Notes: generated from the sequence alone by a model not told the origin. Counted from the first letter of the stretch, positions 47,101 through 54,726 are shown. The stretch is 64,000 nt of DNA from Roseofilum reptotaenium CS-1145 (GCF_028330985.1 NZ_JAQMUE010000103.1:1-64000); one strand, 5' to 3'. Numbers and translations: made by a program.

Positions 47101-48827
47101 GTACAACGCCCAGCACTGACCGCAAATTGCAGCCCAAACATAGTATTGAGCAAAGTCGATTTGCCCGAACTTTGAATCCCCAGAGTTGACAGGACTAAAA
47201 TGCGCGAATTTTTTTCAGTTTCTGAATCGCGCAGCCGTTGATTGAGTTCTGTCATCACGGCCTGAACCCAGGTAACAGGCACAGAACTCACATCCCCATC
47301 CATAATTTCTATGGGATATCCACTCAGTAGTAAATCGACGGCAATTTCTGGCAAGCGGTTGATGTTTGGAATTCTCTTAGACGGGGGAGCGGTCATCACT
47401 GCCTCATACATTTGCCCCATCTCGCGCATTAAATGCTCTAAGCCAAAAGACCAATGTAAAATCTGTCGATCCAGTTGTTCTAATTCTTTACCGATCTTCT
47501 CTTTATCGTCAGCAGATTTAGCCTTTTCTATTTTGCTCATTTTTTCGCGGTACTGAGCATATAGCTGAGGCAATTCTTGGCGGGAAATCTCATCAAGGCC
47601 CTGTTTCAGCCACCGGACAAAGTATTCCTTCACTGAGCTGGGTTCGTTGGACAATGCGCTCAAAAACAACTCCATCACTGGAGAAAGGTTATTTTTAACA
47701 ATCTCGAATTGCTTCTCCCGACATTCTTGCTTACGCTCTTCTTGCTGTTCTACATAAGCACTGGTTTCTAGATTTGAAGGCTTGTATTTACGCCGATACA
47801 CTTCTTTTTCCGCTTCCGACCACTCTTTCCAAAGTTGTCTTTGCAGGGGCAGGAATTCCTGTTTGCGCTGATATTTTTCACAAGCTTGAATCTTCCGCAA
47901 GATCGCATTCGCCTGCTGAATTCCCTTTTGGCAATCCGGTTCTAGCTCATCGACTGTCATTCCTGTTTGTTGTCGAGTCACTGCCTCTAGACTGACTTTA
48001 GGAAGATCGAAAAAGCCCATTTCTTCTCGTTTCAAAGTTTTCTGAAGCCAGTCAGTCATCTCTGGCAATGTTTGGCCTGCGACAGACTTAATTGCCCATT
48101 TAGCAATCCGCGCCTCGAATTCTGTATAAAAACGTTTGAACGATTGTTTATCCTCATCGCTCAGTTCTCGATCCGTCAGCAGAATCATTACTTTTTTCTG
48201 ATTCGCCAGAATTTCTCTCACTATGTCAGCTCCTGTTTCTGCCAACTCTTTAGCTGAGGAAAAAATCACCACTACCGATGAGAGTTGGGTGATAAATTTT
48301 AACTGCTGGGGATATTGACGCGCATCGCCTCGAAGGTTGGCAAAAGAAATGATATCCTCAAACTTATCCTCGGCATCACCCTTGGGCAAATACCATGCCA
48401 ACTCCACCATTCCTGCTGCCAGTTGACGATTTCCGGTAGAGCCTACAGAATTGCGGTGGAAGAAAATGGGGTGGGGGTTTTCGGCTCCACCAATGACTCG
48501 ATTGAGTAAATCAGACTTGGAGGTTTCCGATCGATCTAAGCGAATAAAGCTCACGGTAGTCACTGGATGCTTGACAATGGAAGTTTCTTGATATTTCCAC
48601 TCTTGTCGTTGCCGAGTTTTCCAGTTGAGAACTAAAGAGCGCAGTGACCACAGGAATAGTTGTTGCTGTTGTTGCTGATTTTGCGCCTTATCTTGAACGA
48701 TCAGGGGAATTGCTAATTTACAACCCCAGAGTCTTTGAACCAAATCTTGCCGAATAGTCGGACTACAGCAGAGAAATGTGGATGCAACTACATCGAGAGG
48801 ATGTATTTTGGGTTTGGGTGAATTCAT
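44130..48827 (-). CDS. Giant VLIG/GVIN1-like GTPase
   Basis: 1565 residues from ATG 48827 (GGAG 8-12 bases upstream; a TTG at 48845 is in frame but less likely). Seen: HPLDVVASTFLCC...RQDL at the N-terminus, a degenerate first G domain (SETSKSDLLN near 100) with WYLPKGDAEDKF and FANLRGDARQYP, then a canonical G domain. In it, P-loop GIQSSGKS is at 550-557, CTRGVYF follows, DTEG is at 603-606, and FVIGLGNLTLINMMGEN and HQNVD come next. About 700 residues of charged helices lead to a C-terminal domain with CPFC (1422-1425), H1436, H1440 and HRPKG (1445-1449). From memory these motifs and their order match vertebrate very large interferon-inducible GTPases. The catalytic set looks intact. Likely an oligomerising dynamin-like GTPase in defence; that is inference. 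Confidence 0.85.
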   Translation of the reverse strand: MNSPKPKIHPLDVVASTFLCCSPTIRQDLVQRLWGCKLAIPLIVQDKAQNQQQQQQLFLWSLRSLVLNWKTRQRQEWKYQETSIVKHPVTTVSFIRLDRSETSKSDLLNRVIGGAENPHPIFFHRNSVGSTGNRQLAAGMVELAWYLPKGDAEDKFEDIISFANLRGDARQYPQQLKFITQLSSVVVIFSSAKELAETGADIVREILANQKKVMILLTDRELSDEDKQSFKRFYTEFEARIAKWAIKSVAGQTLPEMTDWLQKTLKREEMGFFDLPKVSLEAVTRQQTGMTVDELEPDCQKGIQQANAILRKIQACEKYQRKQEFLPLQRQLWKEWSEAEKEVYRRKYKPSNLETSAYVEQQEERKQECREKQFEIVKNNLSPVMELFLSALSNEPSSVKEYFVRWLKQGLDEISRQELPQLYAQYREKMSKIEKAKSADDKEKIGKELEQLDRQILHWSFGLEHLMREMGQMYEAVMTAPPSKRIPNINRLPEIAVDLLLSGYPIEIMDGDVSSVPVTWVQAVMTELNQRLRDSETEKNSRILVLSTLGIQSSGKSTLLNTMFGLQFAVSAGRCTRGVYFQPVKLEEKLREQLKVDYIFVVDTEGLKAPELSSKSTRSHDNELSTFVIGLGNLTLINMMGENNTYLQEILPISVQAFLRMEEVGLAPQCKVIHQNVDPPSEDKLMTQRRVLEGELDKYTKIACESEGQPVKLFQDIIQFKANQDIKYLPGLQEGNGPMAPVSPGYSTGVNKLKEEILGSEITSEDIFSAEGFSKHLGNLWDAVKKDDFVYEFRNTIESQARKTLDRRWNEITNEFSQEVSELQSKARIQIFNCTDRETLENTYNRVKQDFNRDFAEIFSDKQKLMAEFFEESAKGMYQEYMEQWKANTEARLKDLRAELKNEAEKAIRSYYQTQKLKLNVDIETSQYETRMSDELKQFVQEQKKDGKYEEIANYSDTELRNLFEHNWTKWMGELKQDWQEEPPANIGTEAEAVLYDKYSDREKWIAEKLGPKSLEDYDFNDFKVDGDKDSEGLWDWLVKEFKNLLGSDNKIQPKIETMVQQLFQKANSSLLDQEKAMGKQPYHKSLIEAIVNDFHQEFEKKAKDIKTEFKVQLPNNLEIDLAVCICGNAVKRLKKLDDEFRKANNPIAALESEKDSKWYKLFKVYFAKVKFGTAVVELLRDNIIEGIKDAIEDNLPNKVVEQMRAIPPYSKKLNNKQSLINSVLISLAEKESFDLYYDYIHSPEYSIKYWIARDVDDFKKDNHIEKILEDEIKIKLNQVAEIVKQTHQYIESATSENSLSIVDWVDKFCEFVKEHIIVNEIQKAIKQVCEVEEIDGFDFEALKEELIQELKNRQLDLISEMSQTFSSDTQQEEKDIWQSPNVLNSIFNEMLLGFKSFNDQSFRGKVTNKLFKGIIGCVESCPFCGAICIHGVDGHDIDHETPFHRPKGVGGYYRESGPDQGKLVIETCSQVVASDGRFQDDATRAKYGDERYVPYKDYRTVNDYYASWKINGDLSLEADSYWKWFMATFSAELADLYGAKEPNIPASWKKLTKEQEIEKLRKKI

Positions 48828-48886
48828 GTTTACTCTCCAATTCAAAAATCAGGTTTTCTAGCTACACAAGAGCTAAGATCGCTGAG

Positions 48887-51355
48887 TTACAACCAATCTT
48901 CCAGAATTTCGCCATTGTCCTTATGCGGATCTTCCTCTACAATCATCTTTAATTGTCGCGCTTCATAGTTGAATAACAGAAGCTTGCCAATGAAATGTTG
49001 AGTTAATTGTTCGGGTTCAGTTAATGTATCCTCCTTCATTGAAGCCTCGGTCACTTGATAAATTTCTTGTCTGTCCAATTTTTCAGGATAATACTGACTC
49101 AACCCTAAATGATTGAGCATTTCTTTTAAATCAGGAGAAGGTTCCGAGTGAGTCTTAGGTTGAGGATTTTCCATTGGTTGTTTCTTTCTCAGTACATCAT
49201 CTAAGCCGACACCTTTAGGTTTCTGCTTGCTTTGAGGCTTGTGTTGAATAATCTCCTTTAATTCCTGGGTAGCCTCTTGGCGTTCACTTAGTGATTGAAA
49301 ATTGGATTTTTTGATGATCCTATTCACCAATTTAGACTCGATGTTTGGCTTGATGGTTTCTTTAATGAAAAAATCTGCTCTATCTTCTTCTCCGAACTCA
49401 ATATTCTCAATCAATTTTAGCAGCAGATGAGCCTCTCGCTTCTCCACAGACACTCCTGTCCTTTTGATGTCAAATAGATTTGTTGATTCCTCCTCGATGA
49501 GATTTTCTAATTTATGATAATCTTCCGGTTCCAACGATTTTTTGAAAATATTCTTAACTGGATCGTAGGCAAATGGGAACAGCAGCACCAACAGATACAG
49601 TTCACTCAGCGGATTTTGCTCTCTCAAGCTAGACCGTAAACTTATGATTTTTTGTTCCAAATCCTCTTCTTCTTTTTCTGGATTAGATTGTCCCAGAGTT
49701 AAACGCTCTACAATCTTTGGAGCACGATCTCTCAACTCTTTCAAGGTGTTGAGGGGTTCATCAATACTCAGTATTGGTTTATCTTTTACCCAAGTAAATA
49801 CATCTTTTAATTTCTCATAAGCCTTCTCTTTTAAATCTCCAGCATCTTGTGGTGTTAGTAATCGTTTTATCCAGTTTTTAGACTCGCGATCCGGTTCTTT
49901 GTTCTCTCCAAGATATTGTTGCAGATATTCTTGAAGTTTTGGCTCCGATAGAAACTCTTGTGCCCAATATTTTCCCTGAGAGTTGACGCTTTCAATTTGC
50001 TCTCTCATCTTCTCTAGGGTTTTTAAAGGTCGAGTTGTGAAGTCTCGCTTTTCAATCCAGCTAGATATTTGGTATCGTAAGGCATCACGAAAAATATGAA
50101 TGGCATCACGATCTTCAAACGGCTCGTAACAACCACTAACCTGTATCCATTCTTGATAGAGTCGTTTTACCAGTTGAAATGAATTTTCAAATTCTGTTGC
50201 ATGATGGTAACCAATAATTTTCCAAACCGCAATGGGTTTCATCTCTCGGTTAATAATCGCTAAGTTTTGGCCATCTCTTAATGTGTTTTTCCACGCTTGT
50301 ACATTGTCACCCTCTAAGGAATTTCCACCAATAGTCCTGGTTTCCACCCGAACAGTCGAGGCAATTCGTTCTACTGTTGTGGAATTCTCAGATTGATTCT
50401 CAGACCACTTTTCTCTGCTTCCATGAATATTAGCTTGGTTTCCTTGTGGTTTTTGGCTGTTGGAATTCTGTGCTTGTTTTGGTTCAGAATTCTGTGCTTG
50501 TTTCGGTTCAGAATTTTCAGCTTGTTTCGGTTCGGAATTCTCTGCTTGTTTCCCTGTTTTTGGGCTTGATCCTGAAGTGGGATCTATCCCCATCCATAGC
50601 TTGATTTTTTCATCCAATTTATCACTAACAATACGTTTAATTGTATTTGTGTCGATGCTAGAAAAATCCTGGGTATATGAAGATAAAACATAAATGCCAC
50701 CCAAAGTAATTCTTCCCAACAAAGCATGGGAGCCATATTGGTGAAAAAAGTTTTGGCAAACTTGGCTAATCTCCGGATTGTTAGCATCTCTGGTACTCAA
50801 CAGCCTGTCAATTTTTTTCAGCTCATCCAAAGCATCATCGTCAAGTTGAATATTGCTTTCTTTTAGAGTGCAAGCATCTACAGGAACGATCGCGAGATGA
50901 ACTTTTGAATAATAATTAGATTTTGTTTCTGAACTGTTTGATATTTCAGATTTGTTATTGGTTTCGCTGGTGCGGCTAAATCCTCCCCCAATATTAATTT
51001 TCGGCAAAAACAATGCAGTGATAATCTGGGTAATATTGATTCCTTCCTGTAAGATACTAGCATCGAGATTACCGCCAAAGCTAAGATTAGCATCTACCCC
51101 AATTGTATGCTTATACCCATATATTTCTACCAACTTTATGAATGTTTTCTCATTGTGTTCCAGGGTAAATTCTTCTTCGATATCTAACCCACCGTCATGG
51201 GGTTGAACTCGCACGATTGAGTCTTTGACTTTGATTAAATTGTATCGACTTGACATGACCTGTTCATATTGGTCACAACAAAAAATCCCTTGTAATGCTA
51301 ATCCAGCCGAAGCAGACTGAATAGCTAAATTAGCATTTTGTATTTCTTGGTTCAT
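48887..51355 (-). CDS. VLIG N-terminal-half-like protein with MACPF-like region
   Basis: 822 residues, 59 bp upstream of the GTPase gene. Seen: ASAGLALQGIF (15-25), a beta-rich region to about 170, DDALDELKKIDRLL, then FFHQYGSHALLGRITLGGIY (Y207, G208, S209, H210, G219, G220). This resembles the MACPF signature Y-G-S/T-H...G-G with one extra residue in the spacer. An 8-residue repeat array sits at about 267-299. WKIIGYHH follows, then long charged helices (430-740), and a terminal domain with LGLSQYYPEKL (750-760) and FIGKLLLFNYEARQL. From memory, ASGGLALQGIY, FFHRFGSHANQGPLHLGGIY and the YYPxKL segment are VLIG N-terminal features, so the protein looks like the missing N-terminal half of VLIG. 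Confidence 0.78.
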   Translation of the reverse strand: MNQEIQNANLAIQSASAGLALQGIFCCDQYEQVMSSRYNLIKVKDSIVRVQPHDGGLDIEEEFTLEHNEKTFIKLVEIYGYKHTIGVDANLSFGGNLDASILQEGINITQIITALFLPKINIGGGFSRTSETNNKSEISNSSETKSNYYSKVHLAIVPVDACTLKESNIQLDDDALDELKKIDRLLSTRDANNPEISQVCQNFFHQYGSHALLGRITLGGIYVLSSYTQDFSSIDTNTIKRIVSDKLDEKIKLWMGIDPTSGSSPKTGKQAENSEPKQAENSEPKQAQNSEPKQAQNSNSQKPQGNQANIHGSREKWSENQSENSTTVERIASTVRVETRTIGGNSLEGDNVQAWKNTLRDGQNLAIINREMKPIAVWKIIGYHHATEFENSFQLVKRLYQEWIQVSGCYEPFEDRDAIHIFRDALRYQISSWIEKRDFTTRPLKTLEKMREQIESVNSQGKYWAQEFLSEPKLQEYLQQYLGENKEPDRESKNWIKRLLTPQDAGDLKEKAYEKLKDVFTWVKDKPILSIDEPLNTLKELRDRAPKIVERLTLGQSNPEKEEEDLEQKIISLRSSLREQNPLSELYLLVLLFPFAYDPVKNIFKKSLEPEDYHKLENLIEEESTNLFDIKRTGVSVEKREAHLLLKLIENIEFGEEDRADFFIKETIKPNIESKLVNRIIKKSNFQSLSERQEATQELKEIIQHKPQSKQKPKGVGLDDVLRKKQPMENPQPKTHSEPSPDLKEMLNHLGLSQYYPEKLDRQEIYQVTEASMKEDTLTEPEQLTQHFIGKLLLFNYEARQLKMIVEEDPHKDNGEILEDWL
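50463..50558. repeat. Four 24-bp tandem units in the MACPF-like gene
   Basis: Units begin at 50463, 50487, 50511 and 50535 (GAATTCTGTGCTTGTTTTGG and near copies). Read on the minus strand they code for an 8-residue linker repeat, KQAENSEP or KQAQNSEP. They lie in an inserted loop within the MACPF-like domain. Copy number is likely variable. Confidence 0.85.
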
Positions 51356-51517
51356 TATTTCTTAATCCTGTATTAACTATTGACTCAACTCAGATAGATC
51401 TTATTTTTTTCAATTTTAATTCTAAGAAGTTAGAGTGATTACCGGCATTTCCTGAGAGATTGCTTCATGAGAGTGCCGATTCATGTGTGAGCCTACATGA
51501 ATCGGCTAAACTAACGA

Positions 51518-51928
51518 TTAACCTAGCACACAGTTACAGTTCCAATACACTGTGATGTTATAACCCAATGCACCAGCAACTCTTTCAGTCCAGTGATTGC
51601 AGTTAAATTTCGTTCCGTATGTACTGCAATCGAATCTTTTGACTGCTGTGTAGACTTCATCTAATGTATGTTCACCTAATGTCAAGCAGTGATACCCGCC
51701 AATTTTTTCGCACGCATAGCTTAAGCGTCCTTTGGGTTCCCATTCGTGGACAACCCATTTGTCTGAATTAGGAACATCAACATAAATACAATGGTGTACC
51801 CCAAGTCCTAGAGCGGTTTTGACCCGACCAGAGCGGACTTTCACCGTGCCTCTATCCGATCCAGAATAATATGACTCATGGGTGTACTTAGTACCTTGTG
51901 GAATACTAGATTTCTCTAAAAAGCTCAT
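51518..51928 (-). CDS. Small LRAT/papain-like-fold protein
   Basis: 136 residues; first gene of the minus-strand cluster, 162 bp before the MACPF-like gene. Seen: VHHCIYVDVP (His 45/46) and FNCNHWTERVAGALGY (Cys 110, His 112). The order His then Asn-Cys, with a strand of HxxIY type and an NCxHW/F helix, is that of circularly permuted papain-like enzymes such as LRAT and H-rev107 (HYGIYxG... NCEHF). These transfer acyl groups or hydrolyse lipids. The body between is beta-rich (WVVHEWEP, CLTLGEH). The last residues are CNCVLG. No signal peptide or membrane helix. A lipid- or peptide-modifying enzyme is a fair guess; the substrate is unknown. Confidence 0.6.
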   Translation of the reverse strand: MSFLEKSSIPQGTKYTHESYYSGSDRGTVKVRSGRVKTALGLGVHHCIYVDVPNSDKWVVHEWEPKGRLSYACEKIGGYHCLTLGEHTLDEVYTAVKRFDCSTYGTKFNCNHWTERVAGALGYNITVYWNCNCVLG

Positions 51929-52239
51929 TGGCTGTGTGGAAACTGTACTTACTCTTTGATATTACTCAAATCTTCACTCATGCGACAACTAACAAGGAGT
52001 AACAAGCGAATGTTTTTTAGGGTAAACATCGGTGCAAGAATAAACATCCGAATGTTCTGCGGAGCAAATCACTGTAAAAACCAATACTTATTTTTCTAAA
52101 AAAGGGAGGCCAATCCTTAGTCTTTTCTTGGAGATCGCTGACTGCAATGACAGAAATTTCCGCTTCGCGGAGATGAAGCGTCACTATGACATATATTTTT
52201 GTTATTGACACTTTTAATTGTAATTGTTAGACTGGAGCT
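51929..52239. promoter_or_regulatory. Divergent promoter region of the GTPase cluster and the MerR gene
   Basis: 311 bp between outward-facing genes, so it must contain both promoters. It holds imperfect copies of AAACATC/GAATGTT (52009-52056), including AAACATCCGAATGTT with 5-bp inverted arms AACAT/ATGTT, and a small CCGC-TTC-GCGG hairpin near 52155. The AACAT/ATGTT words could be regulator sites. The MerR-type protein encoded to the right is the obvious candidate to bind here, but this is inference. Confidence 0.4.
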
Positions 52240-52875
52240 ATGAAAACATTGCAACAGCTTTCACGAGAGCAGCCCCTCTGGTCTCTGGAGGAATTTGCCC
52301 AGGTGTTAAATGAGTTGTTGCCTCAATTTTTACCGGATCAGAAATCCCACTCCCGGCGATCGCGTGAAGAGGTCAACCCTCGTTTAGTACGTCATTATGC
52401 CAGCCAAGGATTACTGGATGAGCCATTAAAACAGGGGAGGAGAGCCAGCTATACTTACCGCCATCTGTTACAGATGTTGTTAATCAGACGATTACTCAGT
52501 GAGGGATTCGGCATTAGTGCCATGCAATCGTTTGTAGTAGCAAAAACAAATACTGAGTTAGAGTCCCTGTTACAGGGAGGAATTCAACTATCCTTAGAAC
52601 CAGCAAATCCGGCTTTAGCCTTTCTGCAACAAGTGAAAGAGCGATCGCCAGAAGCCTCCCCTCCAAACCAACGGAACCTCAGTCCCCCTAGTCAAAAAAT
52701 TACACGGGTTTCCGAGGCAACACAATCAGCCCCAGAAGACTGGAAACACCTAGAAATTTTACCGGGTTTAGAAATTCATCTGCGCTCAGATGTCACCTTA
52801 CCCACCAGCCCCCAAGAGCAGGAAAACCTGGTGCAAGCGATCGCCCAGGCCCTCTTAGCTCTGCGTTACCCCTAA
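52240..52875 (+). CDS. MerR-like transcriptional regulator
   Basis: 211 residues. Seen: a winged-helix DNA-binding part at about residues 40-95, VNPRLVRHYASQGLLDEPLKQGRR then YTYRHLLQMLLIRRLL (the MerR 'R-YY-x-x-GLL' hallmark). A Pro/Ser-rich linker (about 130-160) leads to a C-terminal effector-like portion LEILPGLEIHLRSDVTLP. No metal-binding Cys cluster, so the signal is unlikely to be a classical metal. The VWA-macro gene begins 20 bp after the stop, so they are co-transcribed. It may also control the divergent GTPase cluster. Confidence 0.82.
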   Translation: MKTLQQLSREQPLWSLEEFAQVLNELLPQFLPDQKSHSRRSREEVNPRLVRHYASQGLLDEPLKQGRRASYTYRHLLQMLLIRRLLSEGFGISAMQSFVVAKTNTELESLLQGGIQLSLEPANPALAFLQQVKERSPEASPPNQRNLSPPSQKITRVSEATQSAPEDWKHLEILPGLEIHLRSDVTLPTSPQEQENLVQAIAQALLALRYP

Positions 52876-52895
52876 TTGCTTTGGAGAGAGTTTTT

Positions 52896-54704
52896 ATGCA
52901 ACCGGCGATCGAATTTATCCCCCTACGTGCAGCTTTATGCACAGAAATCCCCACCACCTTAGATGTTTTAATCCGCCTTACCCCTCCTGCCCCCCAAGTG
53001 ACCTCCGAACGGCCCCCCATCAATCTCAGCTTAGTACTAGATCGCTCCGGTTCCATGGCAGATCGGAACAAAATCACCTTCACCAAACAAGCGGCTGCCT
53101 ATGCCGTCAATCAATTGCAATCGAGCGATCGCGTTAGTGTTGTTACCTTTCAGAGCCACATCAACACCCCCGTTCGCAGTCAACTCGTACAAAACAAACG
53201 CTATATCCTGCAACAAATCGAACAAATTAATGTCGGGGGAGGAACAGCCCTTCATGCCGGTTGGATTGAAGGAGGCGTACAGGTCAGTCAACATCTCAAA
53301 CCCAATTCCCTCAACCGGGTGATTTTGCTCTCAGACGGCATTGCTAACGTGGGCGAAACCAACCCCGATGTGATTTCCACCGATGTCCATGGACTCGCCC
53401 AGAGAGGAGTCAGTACAACAACAATGGGCGTGGGCGATGACTATAATGAAAGTCTATTAGAGGCGATCGCTGCCAGTGGAGATGGCAACTATTACTACAT
53501 CGAAAGTCCCGAACAACTGCCCGACATTTTCGCCATGGAATTGCAAGGCCTGATGGCAACCCTGGGCAAAAACGTCACATTAAGCTTCACTCTCCCCTCC
53601 CAAGTACAACTGCTCGATATCTTCAACGACTTTGCAACCCTTCCGAACGGCCAATATCAACTGCCTAACCTCATTGCTGGCAATCCCTTTACCCTTGCCC
53701 TGCGGCTCAAAGTTCCCGCCCAAACCCTCCCCTCAATCCTCACCCTGCACCTTTCCTGGGATGATATTGAAACCAGTACACGCCAACAAATCGATCAATC
53801 CCTCAGCTTACCCTGGGTTAACCGTCAAAGCTTAAACGAATTTCCCTTTAACCCAGAAGTACAACAAGAAGTTGCAGCTCTCCTCGCCGCTCGTGCCAAA
53901 AACGAAGCCGCCGAGCAAGCCAGACTGGGGCAATATGACCTCGCCGAACAAACCATCGCCAAAGGAATGGAACTCATTCAGGCAGCTCCTGCATCCACCG
54001 CGATGAATCAAGAATCAGAGTCCTTACAATCCTTAAGTACCAACTTGAAACGGCGGGAATATGAGCAATTTCAAAAGCGCAGTCATTTTGAATCCCATAG
54101 TCGCTCTCGGGCGTGGGGACAGTCCCACTATGAAGAATATCAACAAGAGCGCCAAAAGAGAGTAGGGACTTCCGGACAGGGGGCAAAACCCTGGCAACAG
54201 ATCCAAGGACGAATTAAAGTTGTTAAAGGAGACATTACCCAAATTGCAGTCGATGCCATAGTCAATGCCACCAATCCTCTAATGACCGGCACATTTGGGG
54301 TAGATTCCGCCATTCACCGAGCCGCCGGGGCAGAATTACGCCAAGCCTGTAACGCCCTCGTGACCTGTGATGTGGGAGAAGCTAAAATTACTCCCGCCTT
54401 TAATCTTCCTGCCCAAGTTATCATTCACACAGTTGGCCCTGGTTGGCAAAACGGACGCGCTCAGGAAGAAGAACTGCTGACTAACTGTTACCGCAATTCT
54501 CTCAATTTAGTCGTACAAAAGGGATTAAAAACTGTCTCTTTCCCTTCCATTGCCACTGGTGCGTTAGGATGTCCCCCAGACTGGGCTGCCTCTATCGCCC
54601 TACGGACTATTAGCCAAGTCTTGCAACAACAGTCCTCAATCGAGCAAGTCATTATTGTCTGTTGGGACGATCGCAATTACCAGTGTTATCAAGCCATTCT
54701 GTAA
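52896..54704 (+). CDS. VWA domain-macrodomain fusion protein
   Basis: 602 residues from ATG 52896 with GGAGAG upstream. Seen: N-terminal VWA domain (about 45-215) with an intact MIDAS: DRSGSM, GGGTALHAG, and LSDGIANVG; a beta-sandwich (about 230-320); a charged helical linker (about 325-425); and a C-terminal macrodomain (about 438-600) with KGDITQIAVDAIVNATNP and FGVDSAIHRAAG. The macrodomain motif is that of ADP-ribose/poly-ADP-ribose binding or hydrolysis, and GALGCPP is the second loop. Fusion of a metal-dependent adhesion domain with a macrodomain implies recruitment to ADP-ribosylated targets. No membrane segment. Similar fusions occur in conflict systems; the function here is unknown. 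Confidence 0.88.
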   Translation: MQPAIEFIPLRAALCTEIPTTLDVLIRLTPPAPQVTSERPPINLSLVLDRSGSMADRNKITFTKQAAAYAVNQLQSSDRVSVVTFQSHINTPVRSQLVQNKRYILQQIEQINVGGGTALHAGWIEGGVQVSQHLKPNSLNRVILLSDGIANVGETNPDVISTDVHGLAQRGVSTTTMGVGDDYNESLLEAIAASGDGNYYYIESPEQLPDIFAMELQGLMATLGKNVTLSFTLPSQVQLLDIFNDFATLPNGQYQLPNLIAGNPFTLALRLKVPAQTLPSILTLHLSWDDIETSTRQQIDQSLSLPWVNRQSLNEFPFNPEVQQEVAALLAARAKNEAAEQARLGQYDLAEQTIAKGMELIQAAPASTAMNQESESLQSLSTNLKRREYEQFQKRSHFESHSRSRAWGQSHYEEYQQERQKRVGTSGQGAKPWQQIQGRIKVVKGDITQIAVDAIVNATNPLMTGTFGVDSAIHRAAGAELRQACNALVTCDVGEAKITPAFNLPAQVIIHTVGPGWQNGRAQEEELLTNCYRNSLNLVVQKGLKTVSFPSIATGALGCPPDWAASIALRTISQVLQQQSSIEQVIIVCWDDRNYQCYQAIL

Positions 54705-54726
54705 TCTATAGTACTGGGCGCTAGGC

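Noticed and set aside
52017-52211. Minus-strand 64-codon frame in the divergent promoter region
   Set aside because: Antisense to the expected promoter region, no ribosome site and no recognisable motif; better explained as regulatory DNA.
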